The notes under the pieces: model-generated
The model's database searches: none
Seen by the model: only the letters and a program-made list of their open reading frames with translations
Told to the model about the DNA's origin: nothing
Translations under genes and position numbers: made by a program
Shown: piece by piece, positions 49,455 through 62,738 of the stretch
Layout of the letters: every line of letters begins with the position of its first letter
Position numbering within the stretch: the first letter of the stretch is position 1
Assembly: GCA_013398955.1 (NCBI GenBank)
Contig: VWPU01009473.1
Location: forward strand, 64,565 to 128,564
DNA length: 64,000 nt
Direction: 5' to 3'
Source of the DNA: Callaeas wilsoni
Lineage: Eukaryota; Chordata; Aves; Passeriformes; Callaeidae

Positions 49455-50220
49455 TGTGGAGGTTGACCCCATCTAGCAGCTGAGTATCTTCACAGTTTCT
49501 TGCTTACACCTTTTCACCCCTACAAGCAGGATGGATGGGGAATAAATTAGAAGCAAGAGGAGTAAGAAAACTCGTGGTTTGAAATAAAGTCAGGGAAATT
49601 TCTCACCAGATACTGTTGCAGCAAAACCAGATTGACATGAGGAATTTAAATTGAATTATTTGCAATAAACTTTTACTTATTGATTCAGATTACTGGGAAG
49701 TAAAGACGACAAATATTTAATCACTTAGGGCCAGACACCTCTCCTTCCTGCTTGCTGGGCTCAACTTTACTCCCGTCACTGACTTGTTACCACCATGGGT
49801 TACATTCCATCCCTTCAGTGACACAGTGCAGGTGCTCAGGCTCAGGGTGGAGCAGTTTCTCTCTTTCTCACTTCTCTTCTTGTTCATTTCTTATGCTCTG
49901 GCATATGTCCTTCACAGGCTGCCCCATGTATCTTCAGGGATTTACCTCCTCTGACAAGGACTTATCCACAGGCTACAGTCCCCTTGGGGATATACCTTTT
50001 CCTCCATGGAGCATCTCATACGCTCATGGCTTTGGTGTTCCTTCATTCCCTTGTTCCATCCTTCCTACTCCTCTGAAATCTCATAAATGTTTTCACAGGC
50101 ACTACACACTTGGCTCTTAGGCTCAGCTGTATCTGGCACAGAGCAGTCCCTGCCCTACTCCCACAGAAGGCATCCCTGCAGCTTCTCACTACCACAGCTT
50201 TGCCATTTACACCCAATAAA
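49455..50220 (-). mobile_element. Degraded solo LTR of an avian endogenous retrovirus
   Basis: A 766-bp block from TGTGGAGGTTGACCCC to CATTTACACCCAATAAA. Parts I recognise from an abundant avian LTR family are in the expected order: 'GGATGGATGGGGAATAAA', 'AAAACTCGTGGTTTGA', 'CTTGCTGGGCTCAACTTTAC', the C/T-rich middle with 'CAGGCTACAGTCC', and the end 'CCCTGCAGCTTCTCACTACC'. In that family transcription runs on the minus strand. Here the TATA region (near 50080) and poly(A) region are mutated, so the copy is old and probably silent. The end AATAAA stands where the family has AATACA. The 122-codon frame 49752-50120 is part of the LTR. Confidence 0.75.
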
Positions 50221-53200
50221 ATATATTAGGATAAGATGTATATAGACAAATTTTTTGTTTAAGCTAAAAGCACAGTCCACCTCTATACACAATGAAATTT
50301 GAATTAAAATATATACATGTATATTGATTGACTACAGAAAAAACCCATGAGCTGTATACCTGGAAAAATACGTGCATACAAACCCACAATATTTTTATAT
50401 ACTGCATAAATATATATGTGATGACAATAAAGGACTATCCTTGAAGGTCAACATTGAAGACTGTAGTATACGGCTATATATGTGCAGTTTAGAGTAAAAT
50501 CACTTCTGATCAAAAATGAGATTACTAAACCACAATATCACTATCAATTATCTAGTCATTGTACAGCAAGCTGTTATATGGTAGTTTGTAATTAGAATGT
50601 GAAGAACTTTTCTTGTGTTATGACACTGCTGTATGATACAAGGTTCAGTTCTCTTTAAAGAACTTCTCTATGTGCCAGCCTTCCATTACTTAAATGAGAT
50701 GTTTGGATTTCTTCTCTGGCATCTACATTGTGAAGATAAATACATGTTCATGGTAAAAGAAGCCGTGTGACCACTCAAAGAAACAGTTGTAAGTGCTAGT
50801 TGGGTGATTCTTAAAGGTTTGAAACTAATCTTCCATCAAGAACAAAGTTGGACAAGTTTTCAAAATGCTATTTTGACGAAATGAATATATTAGGATAAAA
50901 CCCAAATATTTTTAAACAATGAAAGGATATTAAATTTTGTGAAAGTTTTTTTAAAACTATATAAGCAGCATAGTGGTGTTGTGATGCAAACACAGAACTA
51001 TTTATTTTCCAAGATATTTTACTCAAAAATTTCAGAAAAGCAGATGGGTTTAGAGCATTTTGTTTTCAAGATACACAACCATCTATTCATACTAAATTGT
51101 GCTATCTGTGAGAATGTAAACCATCTAGATTCTACCAAAAATTGCTTTTAGTTTTGTTTTTTTACTCTAATGGTAGAAATATCACTGGCATTCAGATTGC
51201 CAAGGTATCTTTACTTTAAAAGAATCAGTGGGGCAGATATTGTACTTTAAGTTCTTAAGTCCTTTCTCCTGTTAAAAAAAATCTTCACCTATAAAACCCC
51301 CAGATAACCAGGTAGTTCCTTTACTTGTATGATGAATGTTGTCTTACATTTAGCAAGAAACAAAGCAGTAGTATGTATGGAGTTGATTATGGTGGAGATA
51401 GTGAATAGATGGCAGGCCTATGGGATCTAGAAACCATTCTTATGTGGTTTTATTTTTTTTACCTGTAGTGATTGATGAGAGGCATGGAAACTCTATTGAG
51501 ACAGCAGAAGTTCCTAAAACTCACAAGAGAAATAACAAATCATAGAAACAAATATTTAGCTATTTAAAAAAAAAAAAAAGAAGAATCTTCAAGCAGTCCC
51601 ATAATATTGTCAAAAGAAAGCAAGTAGTAAGAAGTGTTTGTGTTAACATTGATGCTAGCTGCACTTGAAAACTGAAAGAAAGTTGGGCTACTACCTAAGA
51701 GATACACATTTAGGTATCAAATGCAGATTTCCTCTTTTTACTTAGCTGTTTCTAGCTATATTTTTTTGGAAGGAGAGTAAATTTCCTCTCTTTAGAGAAA
51801 GAATATATATGCTACTCCTTTCCAATCTTTTCTTCCAACTTGTAATGCAGAGTTTATAGCAGCCCTGAAGGTAGCTGAGAACTTACCATCTTAATCAGAA
51901 AAAAGGGCACAGTAAAGTCTACTTTATCCTTTAGGAGATGAATACTGTGTGAGTTATAAAGCGCTGGTGTTAGAGAGGAGGTGATTTTGGTCTGATGTGA
52001 TTATTGGAAAAGAATGATTTTGCTAGACATGAGGGTAGCAAGTCGGTGACTGTAATGCCTTTGAACCTTTGCTTTACTTGTGGGACGGCTCTGAGCTCAG
52101 TAAAAGAAGGCTGACATTTTATGTGCCGTTTATTTGTACATACTGAGGGCATATTCAACTTATGCATTGTACTGACTGTCTTTTTCATGTATCCCAACAG
52201 ACCACTTCTGTAATGGAAATTGTGATCACCTAGATGCCTAAATCATTGAAAAAACAAACTGTGTCATCAAACTAATCAGGTTTCTGGATGCTATAGTGAT
52301 GGGAAAAATCTAAGAATAAAACAATCAGCAGGAGAAATTGTATTAACCCTGTTTGCTAATAAATAGTTAATAAATTATCATTTATCTCTATATGAAATAA
52401 AATATTTCCACCACTTTTTAATCACTCAGCATTTTTAGTGTCTCTTCAAATAGAAAAAATTATCTTCTAGGTATACACCTGTTATGTTTTCTAAGTTTGG
52501 TTATTTTATATTTTTATATTTTGAAGTATTTCAAAGTGAATTGGAACCCAGCATTTATACGTACTGTAGTGTTATGTGTTTCAAGTTATAGGAGTAGCTT
52601 TGTCAATCCTACTGTAAAATTAGCCACTATAAGTACTCAAGATATACCCATCTTCCTCTTATAGTTAAAAGCTACAAGCATGTCTGAAATGCCAAAAGAC
52701 TTTCAGAAAATGCCATATTCCTTAGCTCCTGCTGCATTTTTCTGTTTTTCTGCACATCTAACACACAAACTGATTCTACACAGCAGGATGAAGTAAATAC
52801 ATTTTAACCAGCTCAATGTTATACATAGATTGCTTGACAATGCGCCACAGTATTTTTCAAACTGATGTCCTCTCTTTTATTATATTACTATTTATGCATT
52901 TTTCCACAGTGTATTAATTACTTTTTCCTGAACAACACAACACCAACATATACAGTAATTCTAAATATTTGATCAGCTATGTTAATCTGTATTCAAGAAG
53001 AATCTGATAAGATCCTCAAAAGAAAGGCTGAGGCCTTGGGTAAAACTTACTACAATTGACTATAAAGAGTCGTGATGAATTTTATTTTCTGTTACACTTT
53101 TTTTGTATTCATGCCTTTTATGAAATAAAATGTTTATTTTTCACAAGATGAACCACAGAATATAATTTTTTTTTCAGTAGGTGTTACTGCAAGATGTCAG

Positions 53201-53895
53201 GAAGAAAAATGTAAGCCCTTGAACATATGACTCGTCTCAACTGTGTTGTTAAGAATCACTGGGATACAAATATGCAGCTCAGTCAACCAGTTCCTAGACT
53301 AGAAAAGATATTTTTTTGTCACTTGAAAGAGGTATCAGAATATTGTAAGTCAGCTAAGTTGTCAAGTAAATTTGTATTATTGCAGAATAAATATTTTAAG
53401 AGAAACTAGAGGTGCAAACAGGTAACAAGAAGATCTTTTTAGAACAAACTTCCTGGATGAAAACATGCTAAGCATTGTCATACAAACTGTGTAGTCAGCA
53501 AGTATATTTCTGAGTGTTGTGCTTCATTTGATAGCAATAGCTAATGAGCTATCACAGTATGAAGACTTACTTTATCTGCATTACGAACAAAACATTTTGC
53601 TTAAATAAGCTTGCTTCTTAATAAGCAATACTGAAATTTTTCAACTGCTACAAAGTACAATATTTTGCTATTAGCTCAGTGTTTTCCTGTTTGCGAATGC
53701 CCACGCACAATTTTCTTTATTTGTCCTTATTTAGAGCTCTAATTTTGTAATCTTATCAATAGACTGCTGTGTCAATCTTGTCTCAGCTTTGAATTACAAT
53801 ACAGCAACTCTCACTGGAAAAATATTCTGAGCCAAATAAACTCCAAATCTAAGTCTTTATATTACTTATGAACGCAATAAAAGAAACACAGACCT
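50221..53895. other. A+T-rich unique sequence, no gene seen
   Basis: No element or coding frame recognised. Frames are under 80 codons. A 14-base A-run at about 51566 and several ATTTA-rich patches only. Confidence 0.55.
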
Positions 53896-54338
53896 TTTGG
53901 AGTGTGTCTAGAGGAGGAATGCAAAACAAGTCAGGGGGGTGAAGCATCTCTCCTGTGAAGAAACCCTGAGAGAGATGGGGTTGTTCAGTATGGAGAAGAG
54001 AAGGTTCTGGGGATATCTTATAGGAGCCCTTCAGTACTTAGGAGGGTTGTATATCAAAGATGGAGACAGAATTTTTAATAATGATAGGACAAAGTGCATT
54101 GGTTTTAAACTAAAAGGGTGTTGACTCAGACTAATATAAGGAAGAAATATTTTTATGATGAGGGTGCTGAAACACTGGCACAGGTGGCCCAGAGAGGTGG
54201 CAGATTCCCCATCCCTGGAAACAGATTGTATGAGGCTCTGAGCTAGATGTAGATGACCCTGCTCATTGCAGGTTGGGTGGACTGGACAAGCTTTAAAGGT
54301 TCCTTCCAACTCAAATGCTTCTATGATACTATGATTCT
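53896..54338 (+). mobile_element. 5'-truncated CR1 LINE
   Basis: About 440 bp of the CR1 3' part: 'CATCTCTCCTGTGAAGAAAC', 'TTGTTCAGTATGGAGAAGAG', 'GGTGGCCCAGAGAGGTGGCA', 'GGTTCCTTCCAACTCAAATG', and tail units 'CTTCTATGATACTATGATTC'. The ORF2 remnant is readable from 53939 ('LSCEETLREMGLFSMEKRR') but stops at 54122-54124. Contains small deletions compared with the 25-kb copy. Confidence 0.93.
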
Positions 54339-55210
54339 AAATCAAATTATTGGAGAAAGGAATTTGTTTGATAGAACATATCCAGGAAACCAATATCTTG
54401 AATATCCAAAAATAATGTTATTAACCAGCAGTTTGTGTGATCAAAAGTCTTGTCCATACCTAGTTCTTAAGAAATCTCAGGATCTGTCATATTTTTGTTC
54501 TTATTTGAATTCTTTTGATTAAGACAAATCTAAATATATTAGCTTGGATCTTTGACTCCAACTCCAATTACAAATCAGAACACATGCATTGATTTGTATT
54601 AACCACTGATATCTCCCATGGTTGGCTAATTAGCTATTTGATTTTGTAGAAGCCAAGATGCTAATTCAGTAAAGACTCTGATTTTATCTCCTATTTCTCA
54701 TGCAGACAAACAAAATCACCATTATTATTTTTTTACTCACCACATGTGTTTTTTCTGTAAGCATCTCAACATCAGAGTTTTAGAGGGTAAGGCAGAACTA
54801 TTTATGCTAGAAAAAAACAAGTCCAGGCCTACAAATTCATACAGTCTAAAATTGAATGGGGTCATTAGACATTTATCTTTGGGCTTATAGCTTCCAATTC
54901 TTACCAAGAAGCATGACATATAAGCGTATATTCAGCACTAAGTTAAATTTATTTAGTACAATATCTCATTTCATCCTAAGTTTATACAAAGTCCATGCTC
55001 AATAAATCCTCTAAATTAAAAATGTTTGCTATATAAATAGAGGCTTGGCTTTTCTCCTCTATATTTTGCAAATATAAAATGTTTTATTAAAATTTTTGTA
55101 CTATAATCTTAAGAATGTTATTCACTTAGTATCTTACCAAAACCAAAATATTTGAATTTTTGAATCAACTAGCTTGATTTTAATGTTGGGATGATTTTCT
55201 TTTAGAAACA
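54339..55210. other. Unique sequence between CR1 copies
   Basis: About 870 bp of A+T-rich DNA without recognised features. Confidence 0.5.
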
Positions 55211-55253
55211 CTGCCCATGGCAAGGGAGTCGGAACCATTAAGGTCCTTCCAAC
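55211..55253 (+). mobile_element. Very short CR1 3'-end relic
   Basis: 'CTGCCCATGGCAAGGGAGTC' followed by 'ATTAAGGTCCTTCCAAC' matches two adjacent boxes of the CR1 3' end, with about 10 bases between them deleted and the 8-bp tail missing. An old or broken piece just upstream of a longer CR1 fragment; the two may once have been tandem insertions. Confidence 0.6.
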
Positions 55254-55313
55254 TGCCTACCTCAATGCAGTTATCTTAGTGTTATCAGTCTATTTGAGTG
55301 TCATCAAACACAG

Positions 55314-55490
55314 AAATAGGTTGCCCAGAGAGGTTGCATAGCCTACATCTCTGAAGATATTAAAAATCTCACTGCATGTGTTTCTGGGCAACCTGTTCTA
55401 GCTGTCCCTGCTTGAGCAGTGGGTGGAATTGGATGATTTGGAGAGGACCTTTTCAGCCTCCACTATATTGTGATTGATTCTGTGATTCTG
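55314..55490 (+). mobile_element. CR1 LINE 3'-end fragment
   Basis: It starts 'AATAGGTTGCCCAGAGAGG', continues with 'GGGCAACCTGTTCTAGCTG' and 'TGGATGATTTGGAGAGGACC', and ends 'TGATTGATTCTGTGATTCTG', the typical tail. Short, 5'-truncated, non-coding. Confidence 0.9.
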
Positions 55491-56055
55491 TTCAATAGCT
55501 TTTTCTGAAGACAAGAGAATTTATATTTGTCATGCATTATTTTTATCTAAAGAGGAGGATTGTTCTTTTTGATATAATACACCTAGTTTAAAAGAGAAAT
55601 TACCCTTTTTTTAATTAAAAAAAATCCATAACAATACTCCATAACCAAGTTGACCTTTTGGATGAAGTTGCAATAAAACTGATTGTAATAAACTCTGTCA
55701 GAAGGAGGAAGTCTGTACTTATCTCTTTAGCCTATGATAATAACTGATGGTGTGATCCAGAGGTGTAAAAATCTATTTGGTTTGCCCTAGCAGCTGCCTC
55801 GTTTTTAAACCTGTGATTGATATTAAAAAATGCACAAAGGCATTAATTATAATGATAAACATATTAAATCAGTAAGAAATTGAACATGTACAGAAGAAAA
55901 GGTATTCAAACTGGTGAAGACAAGATCTGGCCAGAAGTTAGTTGGTAGGTCAGAATATCTCTGCAACATGCCATGAGAAAGATATTGGGAAAGCCTCTGT
56001 GCCTGTGGTCTAATTGCAACCCACTGCTGGGGTACATAAGTTGTTATGAAAGTGA
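55491..56055. other. Unique sequence between opposing CR1 copies
   Basis: About 560 bp of A+T-rich DNA. The minus-strand frame 55847-56059 is not protein-like. Confidence 0.5.
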
Positions 56056-56385
56056 CCATAGAATCATAATATTAAAAATTCATAGAATGATTTGAGTTGG
56101 AAGTGACTTTAAATTCATCTCATGCAACCCCTCTGCAATGAGCAGGATCATCTTCAACTAGACCAGGTTGCTCAGAGTCATGTCCAACATGACCCTGAAT
56201 GTTTCCAAGGATGGGATATCTACCACTTCCCTGGGCAACGTTTCCCAGTATTTCACCACTCTCATTGTAAAATCTTTTTCCTTATATCTAGCCTGAATTT
56301 CAGTTTAAAACCCTTACCCCTTATCCTATCACTACAGGCCTTACCAATATGTCTGTCCCCCTTTCTTAGAAGGCCAGTAGTTCAA
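56056..56385 (-). mobile_element. CR1 LINE 3' part (antisense)
   Basis: It begins with reversed tail 'CCATAGAATCATAATATT' and a second 'CATAGAATGATTTGAGTTGG'. It continues with 'GACCAGGTTGCTCAGAGTCA', 'ACCACTTCCCTGGGCAACG', 'TCACCACTCTCATTGTAAA' and 'CCCCTTATCCTATCACTACA', all in CR1 order on the minus strand. The 170-codon frame starting at 56122 on the + strand is the antisense of this element, not a gene. Confidence 0.92.
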
Positions 56386-56477
56386 ATGGTCCTCCTTTCT
56401 AGATGTTTTAAAAATTGTTTTTTAAAAACAATTCATAAACAGGAAAACACCGAGCTTCAAAAAAGCAAGTTTTTGCT

Positions 56478-56535
56478 TTTTCCAGTTACCTGGGACTTCA
56501 CCTGTTGCCATAACTTTTCAAGATGTCATGATGTA
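56478..56535 (-). mobile_element. Possible internal CR1 piece (antisense)
   Basis: 'GTTACCTGGGACTTCACCTG' and 'GCCATAACTTTTCAAGATG' resemble a box that I associate with more 5' CR1 sequence in antisense. It lies about 90 bases beyond the recognisable CR1 3' part, on the same strand. The spacing does not fit an undisturbed element, so it would be a deletion derivative or a separate copy. Confidence 0.3.
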
Positions 56536-56689
56536 AAGCCCCAGACTCACTCTACAAGCTTCCTAAAGGGGCTTAGGCTTTTTAATACTCTAAGGCAGGC
56601 TCACAGGAGAAACGTGATGTTCTCAGGAACTTAAACAACAAATCTTATAATAATGATCACTGCTTGAGTTCCAGCATGATCCCAGCTCC

Positions 56690-56990
56690 TGGAGCCCTGT
56701 CACCCAGGTGGAGTTTCAAGTGTGCCAGTGACTGACAGACGCTGGGCTGGAATAGAGATTCTAGGGCGGGTGAGCTGTGCAGCAGTGCACATCCCACTTT
56801 TCACAGAACATGCCCTGCCATCCATCCACACACCATCCCCCCTCTCCACCCACACACCCTTTCGTTGTTTTGAGATAGTAATCGTTTTCTCCAGTCTGTC
56901 ACACATGGAGAGTTTCTTTTCAACTACATCAAGCCAATTCGCTTGGAACTCCAGGATGCATCTCATCCTGTGCCATAAAGACCTCTAATA
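56690..56990. other. G+C-richer block with overlapping open frames on both strands
   Basis: About 300 bp clearly richer in G+C than the flanks, with C-rich 'CACACCATCCCCCCTCTCC' and an AATAAAG on the + strand at about 56985. Both strands are open for 88 codons (56722-56988 plus, 56700-56966 minus). The minus-strand translation is charged and helix-like near its start. No family recognised. It could be a mobile-element piece or a decayed exon. Confidence 0.35.
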
Positions 56991-59900
56991 AAGAAGTTAA
57001 ATTTTCAATAGGAAAAAAATTAGATGTAGCACCCTAATCTTGACAATCTCATGTTTTCTTCAGACATTACAAAGCTATAATGTTTTAAGGTAAAGTAACC
57101 GCTCTAAGTAATATGCTGAAGTGCTTACAAATATTGCCTCAATTCCAAGTTGCTTAGACATGCATTAGGTCGGATAAAGTCTGACATTTCAATAGCCATT
57201 AGGAGTTACTTGGCACAGCTGTTCACATGTGCATTAACTGAAGAAGATGAGTATTGTTAAGATGATTAATACATCATTTATAGTACCAATGAAAAGTCAG
57301 ATGTAGATCACAGTAAATCCCTGGGCTGGTAGTAAAATTACTAATATTTAGATTTAAAAAAGAAAATATTTTATACACATGTAGAATTTCCTGGTAGTAG
57401 TGCCCTGTTATAGAGTTACTTTGCAAGGAGATTATTGTATTGTCCAGTATAGATTATGGGAGGTGTAACAAAATTTTGAACACATTGAAAATATTTTTCA
57501 GGCATTTCTCTTTATACCTAAAGTGCCCTCATAAGAGCAGAGATGCTATAACAAGTAATGTAAAGACACCATAATCCATCAGCAATTGGTTTTATACCAG
57601 TTTTAAAAACTTAATTATATTCTGGTAATCCCCCAGATATTCCATAAATAACACAGCCTGATCTCTTGTGTGAAGAATCAGCTCCTTCCTAATGATAGAA
57701 CAAATATTCTATCTTTATTAATATATGTCTGTAGCAAAAATCAAAAATATTTTTATTGATTTTGTTTCTTATTTATGAAAATAAGTAGGTAAACACTGTT
57801 AAAAATCATTCTTTTTCTCTGGCTTGTTATAGGATGATGTCTGCTGTCAGCCTAAAGATAGATTCTCAATGTTCCTTGCAAGAGTAGAACAAAGTACTGT
57901 CCATATGTCTCTTCCTTTAGCTGCTACAGAAGACCTGTGAAACCTGATAGATTTGAACAGCCTATTAATTTTCCCATGTCTTAGTATTTCTATCACACTT
58001 TGTACACTAAGGTTTTGAGTACAGAAGCGACAGTACTACAATAAAAAATCAGAATGATGAATAGTTTCAAGCCAGGCCCTTATTGTCCTGTCTCAAGTGC
58101 ATTCAATATCTTGAAACCATCACATTCAGAAAGTTTTGAGATCAAAAAAATCAATAAAGCACAACAACCAAAACAAAGTCAGAAAGAGACCTCCGCCATA
58201 TATCTTTTACCTGGTTTATTTTATCTCCTGTGGCCCCAAATCTTGGAAACTCTCAACAGTCAAATAACTATATTTCACAGTCTTTTTAAACCATCCATTT
58301 CTTTCTCTATCAGCTTCATATCCCTCTTTGGCCCAAAGATAGACCCTCAATCTGCAGTGTGTGAAAAATAATTATTTTTATATACATAAATAACTTAAAT
58401 TCAAGAAAATGTTGCTATGTTCTTTAACTACAAGTTTGTTTTTGCTAAATAGTTTATTACCTTAAATATTATTTGAACTATTGTGTTCTCTTTTAATTTA
58501 AAAAATTGTGTTCTCTTTACTTGTTCAATATACTAACTTGAAAGGATACTACGCTACCAATCAAAAATGTATATGTACTATAAAACGGTATTGTTACAAT
58601 GCAGTGGTGAGCTACAGGAAGACAGACTCTATGCTTCCTAAAAATGATTTCTGTGCATCAATTATATTTGTAAACTCATCCATAAGAACAAATTGCAAAA
58701 CAACAACATTTTTTTTTGTATTTTCCTTACTGTGGCTAATTATTCTTATAAAGGAAAGAGATGGAAAATTCTATTAAATTATTATTTCAATTTACTGGAG
58801 TTCATTTTTCTAGACCTCCCACACACCACTGTGAGAAATATCAGACCTTAATTACTCTGTTAGCCAAACCCTCATATTCACAGGCACTGTGTGGGCATTG
58901 TGCATAAACAGTTTTCAGTGACTCTTCTGCAGACACAGAGTTACAGAGGCTCTTATACCTCTCACACAGTCTGTCTTCCCTGCTGGCCAGAGGACTTATT
59001 AGAGTTCTCTCTGACTTTTCAGATAAAGCATTTTGGATTCCCTAACACTGATTCCATTTTGCATAATAAGGAAGAAATCTCTTTTTTTACCTTATACTCT
59101 TAAAAAAAACCCAAACAGTTCTTAATTCATGGTATATTTTAAGAAAAACATAAAAAGCTGAATAAGATTAAAACAAATAGTTCTATTGCTTACAGAATTT
59201 ATAACCTTTTATCTAAGTCCTATGCCATCACTCAGATGAATGCAGTATTGGAATGAACCCCTCAGTCTGCAGTAGTTCTTGAGTCCCACTGCACAACTGG
59301 GAGGAGCTAGAGTAGAATTTCCAAGGTATAGTTAGAGGATGAAATTACCACCTTAGAACATGAAACGGAGTAAAAGAAAACCTAAGATATGCTGAGTGAG
59401 AATTTCAGCTCATAGGCCAAAAAAGGTCACACTAAGGTCTAATTTACATTAAAGTTTTCCTTCCTCTGTCGATATTGATTTAGTATACTCTGTACATTAT
59501 TAAGTACTAGATTTCTGCACACAGAGCAAACTGTAACCTCTTACAAGGAAAAAATAACAGCGGGTATTAAATGTGTGTCACATAACAGAACCTTCAGTTG
59601 ATCAGCATGCCAAAGAATCTTCTACTGTTGGAGATACAGGACCTGACCAGTGAGAAATTTCTCTCTTCAATACATAGCTATATATTCCACAGGGAAGTAT
59701 CATCTGTTATGCAGATTCGAATTTGCTTAGGAATGTATTTCACAATGAATAGCATTTCAGAGTGCAAAGGACAAGCAATGACTGGAGTAGCTTTGTAAGA
59801 AATATAGAATAAATTGTTCTTTCTGAAATGATTCCTAACTCTGACAGATTTAGCATATGCTCAAATAAACAAACACTCTCCATGTCAGCAGTGCCATAGG

Positions 59901-62246
59901 GTTTCCTCCTTATAATTTTTCTACCTGAATTAAAAATGTGAGAAATACAGTCATTAAGCATAAAGGTCTTCTATATTTAGGCTTGTTATTGTGATAGACC
60001 ATGTCCTGCTGTAATCACCTAAGCAACATTCCAGAGACACAATTTGGGTTTTTCATTATTAAGAATACTGAAAAAAAACCAGGATTTTTTTTTTCTACTG
60101 CAAAAATATTTTGCTTTATTGCAATGTTTTAAACAGTTGTATGGTTTACCTGGTGAAATGTATTAAGTATTTATGATCTTTTTTACACTTAATTAGATCT
60201 CACAGTTGGTTAATTGCAACTTATTAGATAATATTAGGTTTCTGAAAAACATTTCTCTTGGCAATCTCATTAGCTTATTTAGAGATTTGACAAGAGTTTT
60301 GAAGACTGAAGCACAGTAGATGACTCGAGAAGCATACCAACACCAACTGTGACTCAGTGCTCTTTGCTCAGGAGAATAAACCACCTGTTACCACAGAGGA
60401 TCTAGAGACTACGAGATTGTGCTGCAAACCAGAGGCAAAGGTATGAACTCCAGAAATTAGGTGTGAAAGGATTCTGAGGAGAGAAAAAAAACCCCTCTAA
60501 ATCCATTAAACTTTCTTCAAACCACAACAAATGACACTTTAGGATTCCCCAACGTAACAGACGAAGCACAGCTGAACACCTCAGCAAAATGATGGCTCAG
60601 ACGGTTTTCAGTTGCATTCACTTGATCCTTCAGGGAAGAGAGTAAAGGGAACAAGATAATGAAATCAACAGATGAATCCCAGACAGGTGTTATTTAAATT
60701 ACACGCATATCTGTTGAGACGCAGAACTAATGGATGTACTCTCTGAGAGCAGTTGGCATTGTATCTCTTTGGGGTTTGAGGCTGGTGCTGATGATAAGAG
60801 GAACTGTAGAGAAAAAGAACTGATCAGAAGACTGAGAAAGTGACTGATATGAATCCTATGCAATTTTAATATGTAGAGGGAGGTAAACAAAACTAAAACA
60901 AAAGTCAATCCCATACCAATATAATGGAAGGAAGGATGCTAAGAACAGAAATAGTACTCATATTGACCAAAAGAGTAATCAGGGGGTTCTGACCGTGCCT
61001 ATTGTTATTACAAGACTTATTACGTTCTAAAAGAAACATCATAAATATTTGTGCCCTAAAATGTCAGCTTGACTGATGAAATGAGAATTTATACTGTAGG
61101 ATGTAAAACCAAATACTCTGAATGGAAATATGGAAATAAGAGAAATTGGCAGTTTAAATTGTTCACGTGAGTAAAACACATGATGCCAGGAGCAAAAGAG
61201 AAACAAAAAGTGTAGCAGAATATTATTATTTTACCTACACATTAGACTCTAAGAAAATAAAGGATAACATGGGTAGAATATCTGCTTGAATAAGTTTTTC
61301 TTTTGAAAGATATCATGTGACCATATTGAAATTCTATCCTTTGGAAATAAAAAAAAAGTTATCAGGGAAATTGGACAAGAAATTATTTAAAAACTATGTT
61401 GGAAGAAGAAATCTACTGAAGTGGTGGAAAAAGATTTATTAGAGCCATTAAAGTAAATACTGTATAATGTATAGTACACATCTACCAAGCCTAATAATAC
61501 AATTCAAGTCTGTATTTTTACAACACTGATAAGAATAAGGTTTTTTTATAAATTAGACTTGCTCCAAGAATACATAATCACATGCCTCCAAGACAGGTAA
61601 AAAATTAAGTACTTCTTTTGACGTAATGCTGCAAATCATAAATGAAATAAAAGTGTGAAATTAAAACTCTGGCAACCTAAAATAGTAGTGAAGGAGGATG
61701 GATCAGATCATCCTGGGTCAAAATTTTTGTATTGCTTAACTACTAAAATTGTATAAGTGGGAGTGAAAAGACAATAAAAATTGTATTTCAATGTTCTCAA
61801 GTATGGTTAGTCACACAGGAATCCAGATTGCATAAGCAATGACCCTGGAATACTGCATGTACTTAGGCAACAAGTCAAAGATGATGATAATTGAGGACTA
61901 GCAGTTCAGTAGATTGTTCCTGACCATTCTGTGCCCGTAGATATAGCCAAGGTACTGATTAGGCTTCATGACAGACTGTCACCCTTCTTGAATCATTTTA
62001 ACATAATTATGCTCCTTCAGCTATCATTTCCCTGTATTTGGCATGGACAAAGCCAATTTAAATGCATTTCCTGTAAATGGGCAATTTTCATAGGTATTGG
62101 ATGTGGTCTTAGACATTTAAAGTTCAATATCTTTGTCATCAGATAGCTTTTGCATGGATTTACAATTTTGTGCTTGTTGGGGAGCTTAGCTGAGTATTTT
62201 AACATTCAGGCTCTTATTCTTTGCAACTATTCCCGAGTATACAGCC

Positions 62247-62264
62247 AGAGAGAGAGAGAGAGAG
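62247..62264 (+). repeat. (AG)9 dinucleotide microsatellite
   Basis: Nine perfect AG units in otherwise unique sequence. Confidence 0.95.
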
Positions 62265-62689
62265 TACATGTCATATGTATTCCTCCTTATTATTTTTAAT
62301 CTTTTTTTCTAAGAACTTTAACTTTTTTTTTCTTGATTTTCCTATTCAGTAAAGGAAGAAATATGTCGTTGTGGTTCTGTGTATATATGTAAAAATCAAT
62401 CTTCATACATTTAGGATTATGATTAAAATGAAAGAATTCAAAGCATTTTCAATAGCTGAGCAATTATAAAAAACTTAAACGCACTCTAAAGTGACAAAAA
62501 CAACAATATACCTGGCAAATACTCGAGAAAGAAACAGTATATATCACTTTCTTTGATTTTACACACCACCTACACTAACTTTTCTCTTGGGACAAGAACA
62601 TGAAACAAAACAACTCAAGACTTACACCACAGTTCATTCAGACCATAGGTAAAAGGTGGGTTGAGTAATATGAAAAATTTATATAATCT

Positions 62690-62738
62690 ACTAGTACTAT
62701 AAATATATCGTAGTAGAGTAGTATTATAATATACTAGT
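62690..62738. repeat. A+T-rich imperfect inverted repeat
   Basis: ACTAGTA (62690-62696) pairs with TACTAGT (62732-62738), and the neighbouring TATAAATA and TATTATAA extend the pairing imperfectly. Small and probably without function. Confidence 0.5.

Noticed and set aside
49752..50120. 122-codon frame rich in serine, proline and cysteine
   Set aside because: Lies entirely inside the degraded LTR at 49455-50220.
56122..56634. 170-codon plus-strand frame, one of the longest in the window
   Set aside because: Its first part is the antisense of a CR1 3' end, which explains the openness. The rest has no protein-like features.
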